Shown piece after piece: positions 1-8,363 of a stretch of DNA of 64,000 bases. The position numbers and the translations under genes were made by a program. Numbering within the stretch: position 1 is the first letter of the stretch; each line of letters opens with the position of its first letter. The notes beneath the pieces are model-generated. The model was not told the origin of the DNA. It saw only the letters and a program-made list of their open reading frames with translations, and did not search any database. Source of the DNA: an uncultured Eubacterium sp. (GTDB lineage Bacteria; Bacillota; Clostridia; Lachnospirales; Lachnospiraceae); assembly GCA_910583555.1 (NCBI GenBank), contig CAJTXO010000001.1, positions 124,001 through 188,000 of the forward strand, written 5' to 3'.

Positions 1-46
1 CCATAACAAGCAGTATGGCGATGCTGCGTGATAGCCATTTTTTCAT
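1..46 (-). CDS. N-terminus of an exported protein (partial)
   Basis: Only the first 15 codons are inside the window. They read MKKWLSRSIAILLVM, a lysine pair followed by a hydrophobic run, which is the start of a signal peptide or membrane anchor. A GGAGG site (complement of 53-57) sits seven bases before the ATG at 46-44, which fixes the start. The mature protein and its function lie outside the window and cannot be named. Its promoter appears to lie at 89-118. Confidence 0.6.
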   Translation of the reverse strand, partial: MKKWLSRSIAILLVM

Positions 47-88
47 AAAATACCTCCATTCTAAACCCGACAATAACTACTTAGTAAA

Positions 89-118
89 AGTTTACCAATG
101 AACTACATCCCCTGTCAA
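89..118 (-). promoter_or_regulatory. Promoter for the exported protein at the left edge
   Basis: On the minus strand TTGACA (complement of 113-118) and TAAACT (complement of 89-94) are separated by 18 bases. A short palindrome, GTAAA-AG-TTTAC on the plus strand, overlaps the -10 box and could be a repressor site, but the arms are only five bases long. Confidence 0.5.
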
Positions 119-279
119 GCCAAACTTATTCCGTCTGGCGGCTTTTGTCCGGCAATTTTGCCCGGGCATTCATGCTTTCGATAGCTATGCCTTCGGCAGC
201 TACAGTCGCATATCAACGATTGAAAAAAAGTACGGAATATAATAAACTAGTGATAGATAATAGAAATGAGGATCTAACC

Positions 280-705
280 ATGGACAAAAATACATCCTAC
301 CCATTACACATTCCGCAGTCCTATCCCTTCCTGCTGATCGACCGGATCTTACAGGCATCCGAACATCATATCCTGACAGAACGGTCTGTGTCAGAAGGAG
401 ACCTTCTGACCGCATCCGGGAGTTATCTGCTGGAAAATATGGCACAGTCAGCGTCCGCCCTTCTCGGTTTCCGGTACCATGACGCTCCCCCAGACCTCCT
501 GTACCTCGCCGAGATCCGATCAGCCCGGATCTGCTGCTGTCCATCGCCCGGGGACTCTGTCCGGACAGACGTTTCCATTTCGCTTGCTGTGGGAGGCTTC
601 GCCCGAGTCTCCTGCCACAGCCTGATCCGCAAAACCTCCTGCGGGGACTGGTCACCCGTCGGAGACGCCGAACTTACCCTCGCCTTCCGTTACAGCGGGA
701 AATAA
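280..705 (+). CDS. FabZ/ApeP-like hotdog 3-hydroxyacyl-ACP dehydratase
   Basis: A 141-residue hotdog-fold protein. PFLLIDRIL near residue 15 matches the FabZ signature PFLLVDRV, and LLENMAQSASALLG matches the FabZ helix carrying the catalytic Glu. The HFPxxPxxPG stretch that supplies the catalytic His of classical FabZ is shortened and the His is not evident, so it may be closer to the dehydratases of aryl-polyene and type II PKS loci. The open frame extends upstream to 145, but the similarity begins at the ATG at 280. It is convergent with the ketosynthase gene and overlaps its end by 54 bases. Inferred role: dehydration of a beta-hydroxyacyl chain built by the neighbouring ketosynthase and carrier protein. 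Confidence 0.7.
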   Translation: MDKNTSYPLHIPQSYPFLLIDRILQASEHHILTERSVSEGDLLTASGSYLLENMAQSASALLGFRYHDAPPDLLYLAEIRSARICCCPSPGDSVRTDVSISLAVGGFARVSCHSLIRKTSCGDWSPVGDAELTLAFRYSGK

Positions 706-3051
706 TTCTGTATCATGAAGAAACACGGCATAGTAATTGCCGCACATATCGTATCCTGTCACCATGATACTGGACGGTTTCCCACTGTCCACGCCGCACA
801 ATGACGAAGGGATCGTCCCCTCCTTCAGGCAGAGGGCAGCCGCTGCGATATTTACATAGAACCTGTCATATCCCAACCCGGGAAAAAACCGGTCCGCAGA
901 CAGACACTGGGACTGGGGAAAATGCTGCATAAATATTTGCCATTCCGCCATATGGATGAAATCCGGACCACCCATGGAAAATATAGCGTCCGGCACGGTC
1001 TCCGCCTGACGGCAGAACCTGTCTGCCAGTTTCAGAAATCTCTCCTTTTCCGCTTCATTCAGAGTCCCTGTCAAAATCCCGTCATCCATAGCGCCGGTTA
1101 GGATCTGCCCGATCCGGCAGTATGTTGTCGCCGACCGCCCGCTCTGCAAAAAAAGCTGGCAGCAGTGATCCCCGCCTCCAAAATAAGACAGTTGTCCTTC
1201 TGCCAGTTCTCCTGTCGGTTTATCTTTCAGTTTATCTTCCAGCTTTTCTGCCAGCATCTCATTGTACTCTTCTGCCACGCAGCAAAACACACGGTCACAG
1301 TCCCCGTTTTCCACAAACATCTGTGCCAGAAGAAGCGGGGAAGTCCCCTGCATACTCGTACTGTTTTTCCGGCAGTTCATTTTGATGCACAGGTGTCCCA
1401 GCGGCGCATTCGGCGAAGTATTGGCAAATAGCGTGGGGCTGCACAGATCCGGTTTTTCTTGCTCCACCATGTTGGCAAACCGGATCCTGTCCTTCCATGC
1501 ACCATAGAGAGAAGAAAATACCGTACCTGTTCTTCTGGCATCCCACTCCGTATGATCGGCCCCGGCATCGCGCTCTGCCTGCTGGGCAGCTGACAGCACC
1601 ATTTTTGAAAGTTTAGTCATACCGCGCAGTTTCTTGGCGGGAATTCCCGGTACCGACAAATCCGCCGCCTGACATTCCAGACCCGACCATTCCAACTTCC
1701 CGGCTCCCTTGCCCTCCTGCCAGAGCCTCTCCCTCACTTCATCAATACCGGAAATGCCCGGCATGATCATTCCAATGCCGCCGAGAAAGACCTCTCTCTT
1801 TTCGACCGCAGTTTCCCCAGCCTCCACATCCGCCCCGGCGAAGACCACGCTTGCCGTATTCCCGGCGAAAGCAAAGGAATTTGACATCGCGTAGCGGATC
1901 GGATGCCGTCGGTTCCCATAACTTCCGATCTCCTCTATCGGGCAGCCGACGCCGCACAGGGGAACATACTGCTGTTCTTTCAGACACAGCACCGTCAGCA
2001 CCGCTTCCAGCGCCCCTGCCGCCCCCATACAATGCCCGGTCAGTGCCTTCAGGGATGACAGATATGGTCTTTTCGCCGCTCCGGCATATAATTTTTCCAC
2101 CGCTGCCAGCTCTGCCTGGTCATTCACCCGCGTTCCCGTTCCATGAAGGTTAATATAATCCAACTCATCCGGGGGAAGGGCCGCCCCCTGCAGCGCCGTA
2201 TGCATCGAATCAAAAAATCCCCCGCCATCCGGGCTAGGACTGGTGATATGAAACGCCTCATTCCCCATGGCGCAGCTGACACACTGCGCATAGATGCCAG
2301 CCTTCCTCTGCAGGGCATGTTCCCGGCTCTCCAGAACGAGCACGCCGCAGCCCTCGCCGATATTGATGCCATCCCTCCCCTGACCCAGCGGATGGCAAAC
2401 GCCGCAGCTCAGTGCCTTCAGGCTGTGAAACCCGTACGCCACCATTTTGGATAGGGCATCCACGCCACACACCAATACGACATCACACCGTCCGGAACGA
2501 ATGAGTTCCATCGCGGTTCCCACGGCCACCGTCCCCGAAGCACAGGCAGGGGACACTTGATAGCAGCCTCCCCTGACGCCGCAAAGTCTCCTGAGATAAA
2601 TGGAAAGCGTTTCTTCTTTCACATAGGAAATATCTCCCCTGGCCGCTTCCAGAACTGCATAGTCATCATGACTGAGAGATCCTGTGATCAGGGCCGCGCG
2701 CTCACCGAGCGCCGATACCGCTTCTCTGGAAAGTCCGGCATCTGACAGTGCCTCCTCCAGCGCCTGCTTCGCCAGCGCCCGGCTGCGGTACACGACATTT
2801 CCTGCAAATTCTTCCCTATATCCGGGAATTTCATCAATCTGCCCCCAATACGCCGTCCGCAGCTTCTCTCTGCCCGCCAGTGGAACCTCCGGGATGTGGA
2901 TGCCGGTTTTCCCACTTTGGCAGTTCTGAAAAAACTCCCTGGCATTCCGTCCATTGGGCGCCATTACCCCCAGCCCTGTTACCACAGGGATCCTCCCCTG
3001 CAAGCACAGTTTTTCTGTCGTTCTTTTCCTTCTCTCTCCCGTATTTCCCAC
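652..3051 (-). CDS. Fused ketosynthase / chain-length-factor-like protein
   Basis: A 799-residue protein with two thiolase-fold halves. The N-terminal half (about 20-410) is a FabF-type beta-ketoacyl-ACP synthase with a full triad: Cys170 in SPACASG, His303 in NLHGTGT and His340 in LTGHCMG. The C-terminal half (about 420-780) has the same fold outline, but the segment equivalent to the active-site Cys reads NSTSMQGT, with Ser566 at the Cys position and Gln two residues later, so it cannot carry an acyl chain. This matches the KS/CLF division of type II polyketide synthases, where the partner subunit has lost its Cys; here both are on one chain. A GTG start at 3051 follows the ACP stop by a few bases. 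Inferred role: condensing enzyme for a polyketide or unusual acyl chain on the adjacent ACP. Confidence 0.85.
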   Translation of the reverse strand: MGNTGERRKRTTEKLCLQGRIPVVTGLGVMAPNGRNAREFFQNCQSGKTGIHIPEVPLAGREKLRTAYWGQIDEIPGYREEFAGNVVYRSRALAKQALEEALSDAGLSREAVSALGERAALITGSLSHDDYAVLEAARGDISYVKEETLSIYLRRLCGVRGGCYQVSPACASGTVAVGTAMELIRSGRCDVVLVCGVDALSKMVAYGFHSLKALSCGVCHPLGQGRDGINIGEGCGVLVLESREHALQRKAGIYAQCVSCAMGNEAFHITSPSPDGGGFFDSMHTALQGAALPPDELDYINLHGTGTRVNDQAELAAVEKLYAGAAKRPYLSSLKALTGHCMGAAGALEAVLTVLCLKEQQYVPLCGVGCPIEEIGSYGNRRHPIRYAMSNSFAFAGNTASVVFAGADVEAGETAVEKREVFLGGIGMIMPGISGIDEVRERLWQEGKGAGKLEWSGLECQAADLSVPGIPAKKLRGMTKLSKMVLSAAQQAERDAGADHTEWDARRTGTVFSSLYGAWKDRIRFANMVEQEKPDLCSPTLFANTSPNAPLGHLCIKMNCRKNSTSMQGTSPLLLAQMFVENGDCDRVFCCVAEEYNEMLAEKLEDKLKDKPTGELAEGQLSYFGGGDHCCQLFLQSGRSATTYCRIGQILTGAMDDGILTGTLNEAEKERFLKLADRFCRQAETVPDAIFSMGGPDFIHMAEWQIFMQHFPQSQCLSADRFFPGLGYDRFYVNIAAAALCLKEGTIPSSLCGVDSGKPSSIMVTGYDMCGNYYAVFLHDTELFPAVTEGEGKFGVSDG

Positions 3052-3056
3052 CGTCT

Positions 3057-3344
3057 TTATACCCCGCCTGCTTTCTTTTCCGTCACAAATGCAGCGATCT
3101 TTTCTACCGAAACCAGTCTGGACATCTCCTCATCCTCAACCTCAATGCCGTATTTTTCCTGCAGCAGGACGACCAGTTCCAGCGAATCCACTGAATCCAG
3201 CGCGATCCCATCCGGATCCATCGACTCGAACAGCGGCGTATCAAAGGCAAGTTTCTCCGGGGGCAGTTCCGCGATCACCTCCGCCAGTTCCATCCGCTCC
3301 ACGATAGCATCAAAAATTTCTTGTTCTAATGAGTGGTCATTCAC
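3057..3344 (-). CDS. Acyl carrier protein
   Basis: A 95-residue acidic helical carrier protein. DSVDSLELV aligns with the ACP motif DSLDTVELV, which makes Ser51 the predicted 4'-phosphopantetheine attachment site. The start is a GTG at 3344-3342 behind a strong GGAGGAG (complement of 3351-3357); the nearby ATG is out of frame. It is the first gene of the minus-strand operon and is followed after a few bases by the fused ketosynthase. It is divergent from the NRPS gene, 227 bp away. This is probably a dedicated carrier for the locus and not the housekeeping AcpP, because it sits apart from any fab cluster. Confidence 0.85.
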   Translation of the reverse strand: MNDHSLEQEIFDAIVERMELAEVIAELPPEKLAFDTPLFESMDPDGIALDSVDSLELVVLLQEKYGIEVEDEEMSRLVSVEKIAAFVTEKKAGGV

Positions 3345-3380
3345 AATCCGCTCCTCCTTCTCTATGTATCATTGTCCAAC

Positions 3381-3409
3381 AGTATAACAAATCGTTCCCT
3401 CGATTTCAA
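3381..3409 (-). promoter_or_regulatory. Promoter of the ACP-ketosynthase operon
   Basis: TTGAAA (complement of 3404-3409), a 17-base spacer and TATACT (complement of 3381-3386) form a near-consensus vegetative promoter about 40 bases before the GTG of the ACP gene. Confidence 0.7.
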
Positions 3410-3497
3410 GGCCGCCCTTTTGTACATAATATCCCAATGGACTTATCCAGTAGACATATTCCCTGCGTAATAATCCGATGGGGCAAAAATAAGGTGA

Positions 3498-3527
3498 TTT
3501 ACAAACCAATCTATGATAAAATAGAAT
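3498..3527 (+). promoter_or_regulatory. Probable promoter of the NRPS gene
   Basis: TTTACA at 3498-3503 and TAGAAT at 3522-3527 with an 18-base spacer, about 45 bases before the NRPS start codon. The match is weaker than that of the divergent ACP promoter. Confidence 0.4.
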
Positions 3528-3571
3528 AAAATTGCAGAACCGGTATACCCAAAAGAGAGGACGGACCAGAG

Positions 3572-6500
3572 ATGAAACGACTGAAAATGCTGCCGCAGCA
3601 GGAAAATATCGAATCCCTCATGTACCACTATCCAGAGCGGGAACTGTGCAATATGGGTGGTTTTTTCGCTATTTCCCCCGGGGAAGACATTACATGTTAT
3701 GAGCATATGCTGGCGCTCATGCCGGTTGCCCACGCCGCTTTATGCCTGTCCGTAGATGGTCCTGGAACGATGCGGGCTGCCGCACCGGCGGAGGCGGAAA
3801 TACCGCGTTATGAAAGCGCGGAATGCACGGAGGAAGGCATCTGCCGGACTCTCACCGACTGGATCCTGTCCCCGTTCGAGGAAACTCAATCCCTGTTCAG
3901 CGCCTGCCTGTTCCACTTCGCCAATGGTGAATGGTATGGGTGCGAGAAATTCCACCACCTCATCATGGATCGGAAATCCATCGTCACCCTCATACACTGG
4001 CAGGAACAGCTTCTGCTGCGCCTGAAAAAAGAAGGTTATGCCAATATCCGCCGTACGATAAGGACGGATTACCGCTATCTCGAGCTTATGCAGAAAGGGG
4101 CAGGATACTATGCCAGTGAGGAACAAACACGGAACTGGCTTTCGAATACGTTCCCGCATACACCAGACGATGGAGCCGAACCGGGCACGGCCCTTTCTGC
4201 GGCCGCCGATTGTCTCGAATTTGCCATGCCGGATTCCCTGTTTCAACAGCTCCACGCATACGCGGAACAATATGATGTGTCAGCAGAATGCCTCTGGTAT
4301 CTTACCCTTCTGGCCGAACACTGTAAGAGAACGGGCATCCGCCACACTGTCATCGGGCGCATGAGCGAATACCGCCAACGCCGCCAGCGCGATATCGTCG
4401 GCCTGTTCAGCCGGGTCCTGCCGATCTCCTTTCATGCCCGCGACACGGACACGCAGACATTGTGCTCCCAATTGGAAACAAATTTCCTCTCGGCGCTCCG
4501 ATACGGCGCCTTTTCGCTTCGCGCGCTTCGAAAACTGGCCCCCGATGCCTATATCGATTTTGACACGCTGGTATCTTACCACCCGGAACATATGATGACC
4601 GCTCCTGCTCCCGGATACCGTGAGGCAGATATGAATTTCATCGATACGCCGCTCCGCATATGGATCCATGATTCGAAACACAGGCACAGCCTGCAGATCT
4701 TCTACCAGAAACAGACGTTCAGACCGGAACAGATCCGGCAGCTTGCCAGCCGTTATTTTCTGATTCTGGAACAGTTCACCGCCGGTATCTTCTGGGCAGA
4801 CATCAGCCTTTTAACCCCTTCTGACAAATATGCCTATGACCTGCTGAATCACGCCTCTCCTGCCGTAGCTCCGACCAAAACCGTTCCCCAGTTATTTCTT
4901 CAATGGGCATGTTCCTCCGTATCCTCCCTGACAGACCAGACAATATTAAGAGATACCAGCCACACATGGACGTACCAGGAAGCGCTGGCATGGTTTTACC
5001 AGATCTCTGACTGGCTCCGGCAAAAAAAGATCGGGGAAGGGGATATAGTCGGCATCCAGCTTCACCGGTCGGTATTTATGCCCGTTCTGATGCTGGCCAT
5101 CCTGCACCAAAACGCGGCCTTTCTTCCCATCCATCCGGAAGAAGGACCCCAGCGGCTCCGGTATCTCGCGAAAAACTGCCAGCTCGTCGTGTACGACCGC
5201 ACACTGCAGACAGAAGTAATCGCTCCTGCTGAAAACGACTTGACAAAGGAATCTTTACAGGAAGGAACGTCCCGCTGGAAGCAGCTTTGCCGCCGCGCCG
5301 CGGAGGACTGTGACAGAACATATCCCCTTCACGCCCTGAAAAGCCAGCGCGCTTACTTATTGTACACATCTGGTTCTTCCGGACTGCCAAAAGCAGTACA
5401 GATCAGCCATTATTCCCTAATGTGCCGCCTGCAGTGGATGAACGATACCTATGGAAATGGCGGCGTCACGCTTCAAAAAACAGTCAATACGTTTGACGTG
5501 TCGGTCTGGGAACTTCTCTTAGCCCCCGCCTACGGAGGCTGCCTCTGCCTCATGCCGCAGGGAGAGGAAAAATACCCGGACCGGATCGCTGACCTGACGG
5601 ATCGCTGGAAAATCCAGCGGATCCACTTCGTACCTGGTATGCTGGAAGCACTGGTAAGGGATCTGGAACAGAGCGGACGCACGCTGCCATCCCTCCGCGA
5701 GATCTTTTCCAGCGGGGAAGAGCTGAAACCCGAGCTGGCCGCCCGCGTCTGCCAGCTGTTTCCCTCGGTCCGTCTGGTCAACCTCTACGGGCCCACAGAA
5801 TGCACCATCGATGTCTCTTTTCATGAATATGTGAACGGGGAAGATCCGGTTCCAATCGGGCGGGCCGTAGCCAATACCTGTCTCCTTGTATTACCGCCAG
5901 AAGAATCTTTTTCGACAGAAACATCCCTTCTGCCAGAAAAATCCTTTCCGTCAGAAAAAATGGATCTTTTGCCCGTCGATGTTCCAGGTGAACTATGTGT
6001 CACGGGAGATCTGGTTGGCATGGGGTATCTGGATCGTACGGGAAATCTGAATAATATGGGAAATCTGAATAGTACGGGAGATCTGGATGAAAACGCGGGC
6101 GGCTTCTTTATCTGGAACGGGGCGCCCGCCTACCGGACCGGAGATTTCGTATTGTTGTCTGCCCGCGGGGAGCTTCTCTATCTCGGCCGCAGGGACCGTC
6201 AGGAGAAGCTGCGCGGCATGCGTATTGATACCGGCGCGATCGAGAATATCCTCATGTCCGGCAGAAACATCCGTTCGGCCCATGTAGAAATACAAAACCA
6301 TTGTCTGACTGCCTACTACGAGGCTGACACAGAACTGACTGTCCCCTCCGCCATCCTCGCGGGGAAATTTCCCGACTACAGCATTCCCCGCCAGTGGTTC
6401 TGGCTTCCAGAGTTTCCCCGGAAAGAAAATGGCAAGCTGGATCTTGTGAAATTGCATCAGAGAACCATGGGGAGTGGATCTGACTGCGGATCTGACTGCG

Positions 6501-7576
6501 GATCTGACTGCAAATCTGACTACGAATCTCGCGGCGGATCTGACAACAAACCCGACGCGAAAAAAGCTGCAACCGCTAATACGCCCTTAGAGGAACAGCT
6601 TCTTTCTTTGATAAAAACCTATTTTCCCGCCCCTATACAGGCGGATACCGACCTGATCGAAGAAGGACTGGATTCACTGACGGCCATCCAGATCATACAG
6701 CATATCCGCAGTTGTGGGTATGAGTGCTCGTATTCCCTGATCTTCCGCTATCCGTCCGTCGCTCTCCTTGCCGGTGCCCTGACAAAACGCCAGTATCCGG
6801 AACAAACGCAGTGGACGCAGGAACAACTGCCGGTTGTTCTGGACCATCTCCTGTCCCGGCGGGAACGAAATCTGTTTTTATGTGTCCCCTATGGCGGAGG
6901 AAACAGTGAGATCTTCGGCAGTCTTGCCAGGAAGCTTGCCGGTCTGCCGTGGGATATCGCTTGCGTCTCCACGGAACAACTAGGGACAAAAACCGTCGAA
7001 GAGGCAGCCGAAGATCTGCTTCCCGCCCTTGACCGCTATGATCAGATCGTCCTCACCGGATACTGTGTCGGCAGCGCTCTTGCCACCGAACTCGCCAGAC
7101 GCCTTTCTTCCGCCGGAAAGACCGTTCCTCATGTGTTCCTGATTTCATCCCTGCCTGTCTCCTGGCTGTATGTCGGAAAGAAGAAATTTTCCCTATGGGA
7201 TTTTTTATCTGACCGGCAGATCAGCAGGGTACTGAACCGCCTTTATCCCGGACAGCCAGAGGTAGCCGGCATTTCGAACAAGCCGGGGGATGATTTATTC
7301 TCTGATAGAATCCCCCAGTTCCGGCTTGATGCGGCGCGCTTTTTTTCCTATATGGAACATTACCGGCAAAAAGACCTGGGGATCGGTGCGCCGGTCACCT
7401 TGTTTTTTGGCGGAAAAGATCCTCTGTCCTTTCACTATGAGAAAAAGTATCAGAACTGGCGGCATTTTTATCGGTCGGAACTTTCTGTCATTTCCTTCCC
7501 CAAAGCCGGGCACTATCTGCTGACCGAACATGCGGACGAGGTGGGAGAGGTGATCTGTCGGTGCTTAAGACAGTGA
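3572..7576 (+). CDS. Single-module NRPS, C-A-PCP-TE, with Cys thioesterase
   Basis: A 1334-residue synthetase. The condensation domain (about 30-420) has HHLIMDR at 128-134, a variant of HHxxxDG. The adenylation domain (about 450-960) shows LYTSGSSG at 597, FDVSVWEL (its Asp is the usual alpha-amino anchor), NLYGPTE at 737, YRTGD at 854 and NGKLD at 953. The carrier domain has GLDSL with Ser1035. The thioesterase (about 1055-1334) has GYCVG with Cys1165 where most have Ser, and a general-base His1314 in AGHY. An AGAGAGG site precedes the ATG. One module with its own TE, divergent from a KS-CLF/ACP operon, suggests that an acyl chain is joined to one amino acid and released, perhaps by cyclisation. 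The amino acid was not predicted. Short internal repeats occur around 6040-6090 and in the linker before the PCP. Confidence 0.92.
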   Translation: MKRLKMLPQQENIESLMYHYPERELCNMGGFFAISPGEDITCYEHMLALMPVAHAALCLSVDGPGTMRAAAPAEAEIPRYESAECTEEGICRTLTDWILSPFEETQSLFSACLFHFANGEWYGCEKFHHLIMDRKSIVTLIHWQEQLLLRLKKEGYANIRRTIRTDYRYLELMQKGAGYYASEEQTRNWLSNTFPHTPDDGAEPGTALSAAADCLEFAMPDSLFQQLHAYAEQYDVSAECLWYLTLLAEHCKRTGIRHTVIGRMSEYRQRRQRDIVGLFSRVLPISFHARDTDTQTLCSQLETNFLSALRYGAFSLRALRKLAPDAYIDFDTLVSYHPEHMMTAPAPGYREADMNFIDTPLRIWIHDSKHRHSLQIFYQKQTFRPEQIRQLASRYFLILEQFTAGIFWADISLLTPSDKYAYDLLNHASPAVAPTKTVPQLFLQWACSSVSSLTDQTILRDTSHTWTYQEALAWFYQISDWLRQKKIGEGDIVGIQLHRSVFMPVLMLAILHQNAAFLPIHPEEGPQRLRYLAKNCQLVVYDRTLQTEVIAPAENDLTKESLQEGTSRWKQLCRRAAEDCDRTYPLHALKSQRAYLLYTSGSSGLPKAVQISHYSLMCRLQWMNDTYGNGGVTLQKTVNTFDVSVWELLLAPAYGGCLCLMPQGEEKYPDRIADLTDRWKIQRIHFVPGMLEALVRDLEQSGRTLPSLREIFSSGEELKPELAARVCQLFPSVRLVNLYGPTECTIDVSFHEYVNGEDPVPIGRAVANTCLLVLPPEESFSTETSLLPEKSFPSEKMDLLPVDVPGELCVTGDLVGMGYLDRTGNLNNMGNLNSTGDLDENAGGFFIWNGAPAYRTGDFVLLSARGELLYLGRRDRQEKLRGMRIDTGAIENILMSGRNIRSAHVEIQNHCLTAYYEADTELTVPSAILAGKFPDYSIPRQWFWLPEFPRKENGKLDLVKLHQRTMGSGSDCGSDCGSDCKSDYESRGGSDNKPDAKKAATANTPLEEQLLSLIKTYFPAPIQADTDLIEEGLDSLTAIQIIQHIRSCGYECSYSLIFRYPSVALLAGALTKRQYPEQTQWTQEQLPVVLDHLLSRRERNLFLCVPYGGGNSEIFGSLARKLAGLPWDIACVSTEQLGTKTVEEAAEDLLPALDRYDQIVLTGYCVGSALATELARRLSSAGKTVPHVFLISSLPVSWLYVGKKKFSLWDFLSDRQISRVLNRLYPGQPEVAGISNKPGDDLFSDRIPQFRLDAARFFSYMEHYRQKDLGIGAPVTLFFGGKDPLSFHYEKKYQNWRHFYRSELSVISFPKAGHYLLTEHADEVGEVICRCLRQ
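6476..6545 (+). repeat. 12-bp in-frame repeats in the NRPS A-PCP linker
   Basis: About four units of ggatctgactgc and degenerate variants encode a Gly-Ser-Asp-Cys/Tyr linker between the adenylation and carrier domains (residues about 968-992). Such linkers are usually Pro/Gln/Ala rich. The repeat is in frame, so length changes would leave the enzyme intact. Confidence 0.7.
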
Positions 7577-8359
7577 TGAATCAGAATGAAATTTAGAAAC
7601 TGCTTTTATGTAAAGAAAACTGCATATTTTAAGTATTTCACTTCTTGTTTTTCCCCGTAACTGACCGGCAAATAATTCTACAATATAATGATTATACTCC
7701 ATTTTGGAATAGTAACCATCATTATCAATAGTATCTTTTAAAAAAGCAATTAACTGTCTGGTTTTTTCCTGCTCTCCGTTCAACCGAAACCGCCTGATAT
7801 GATCTTCAATAAATCCCCGCTCGCATTCGGAATATTTGTATTTATTACTCGCCTGAAATTTTGATCGTAATATATCATATTGCAGCTTGAGCGGATTTTC
7901 CGTTTCTTTTCCCCGTACTCCATGTGGTTGTAAAATGATATGTGCCGCTTCGTTATTCAGATACACAGATTTTAACTGATCATATTGACTGCAGGGTTGG
8001 GTACAATCCGCATGGCAGGTCCCACGTTCAAATATTCGTATTTCATCTTCAGAAATTCGTCTATGCTGCTGGTCCTCTTTTTTATAACTCAAGTTGCACG
8101 TACCACATGCAATTCCGATGTTTGGCACACATTCCACTAGCTTTTCCGAAAAATCTTTTTCGATTGCATGTTCCAAATGTCCCTGCCTGTTCCCATCTAC
8201 TACGATTCTCTTATAACAGTACATGCAATACCCCTTACTTGCCCTTTCAAGCGCTTTCCTTAGATTTTCCCTTGCTTTTTTAGATGAATACCCGCATCTC
8301 ATATTGCTTTCGTACTCAACCGAAAAATCCGGAATATCTATCAAAAGTAAATCTTCCAT
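7565..8359 (-). CDS. HNH endonuclease, PtuB-like
   Basis: A 264-residue protein with a zinc-bound HNH core: CMYC at about 45-48, HLEHAIEK as the first HNH histidine stretch, and a second Cys pair in ACGTCN. This arrangement resembles the PtuB/TIGR02646 nuclease family, partner of the PtuA ATPase in Septu defence and in retron Ec78. It is the last gene of a minus-strand operon, four bases after the ATPase, and its tail overlaps the convergent NRPS gene by 12 bases. The operon is visibly more AT-rich than the NRPS, suggesting transfer. Inferred role: effector that cuts nucleic acid when the ATPase complex senses infection. Confidence 0.8.
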   Translation of the reverse strand: MEDLLLIDIPDFSVEYESNMRCGYSSKKARENLRKALERASKGYCMYCYKRIVVDGNRQGHLEHAIEKDFSEKLVECVPNIGIACGTCNLSYKKEDQQHRRISEDEIRIFERGTCHADCTQPCSQYDQLKSVYLNNEAAHIILQPHGVRGKETENPLKLQYDILRSKFQASNKYKYSECERGFIEDHIRRFRLNGEQEKTRQLIAFLKDTIDNDGYYSKMEYNHYIVELFAGQLRGKTRSEILKICSFLYIKAVSKFHSDSSLS

Positions 8360-8363
8360 CCTT

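Noticed and set aside
1165..1507. Short plus-strand frames opposite the ketosynthase fusion
   Set aside because: They lack ribosome sites and resemble nothing; all are shadows.
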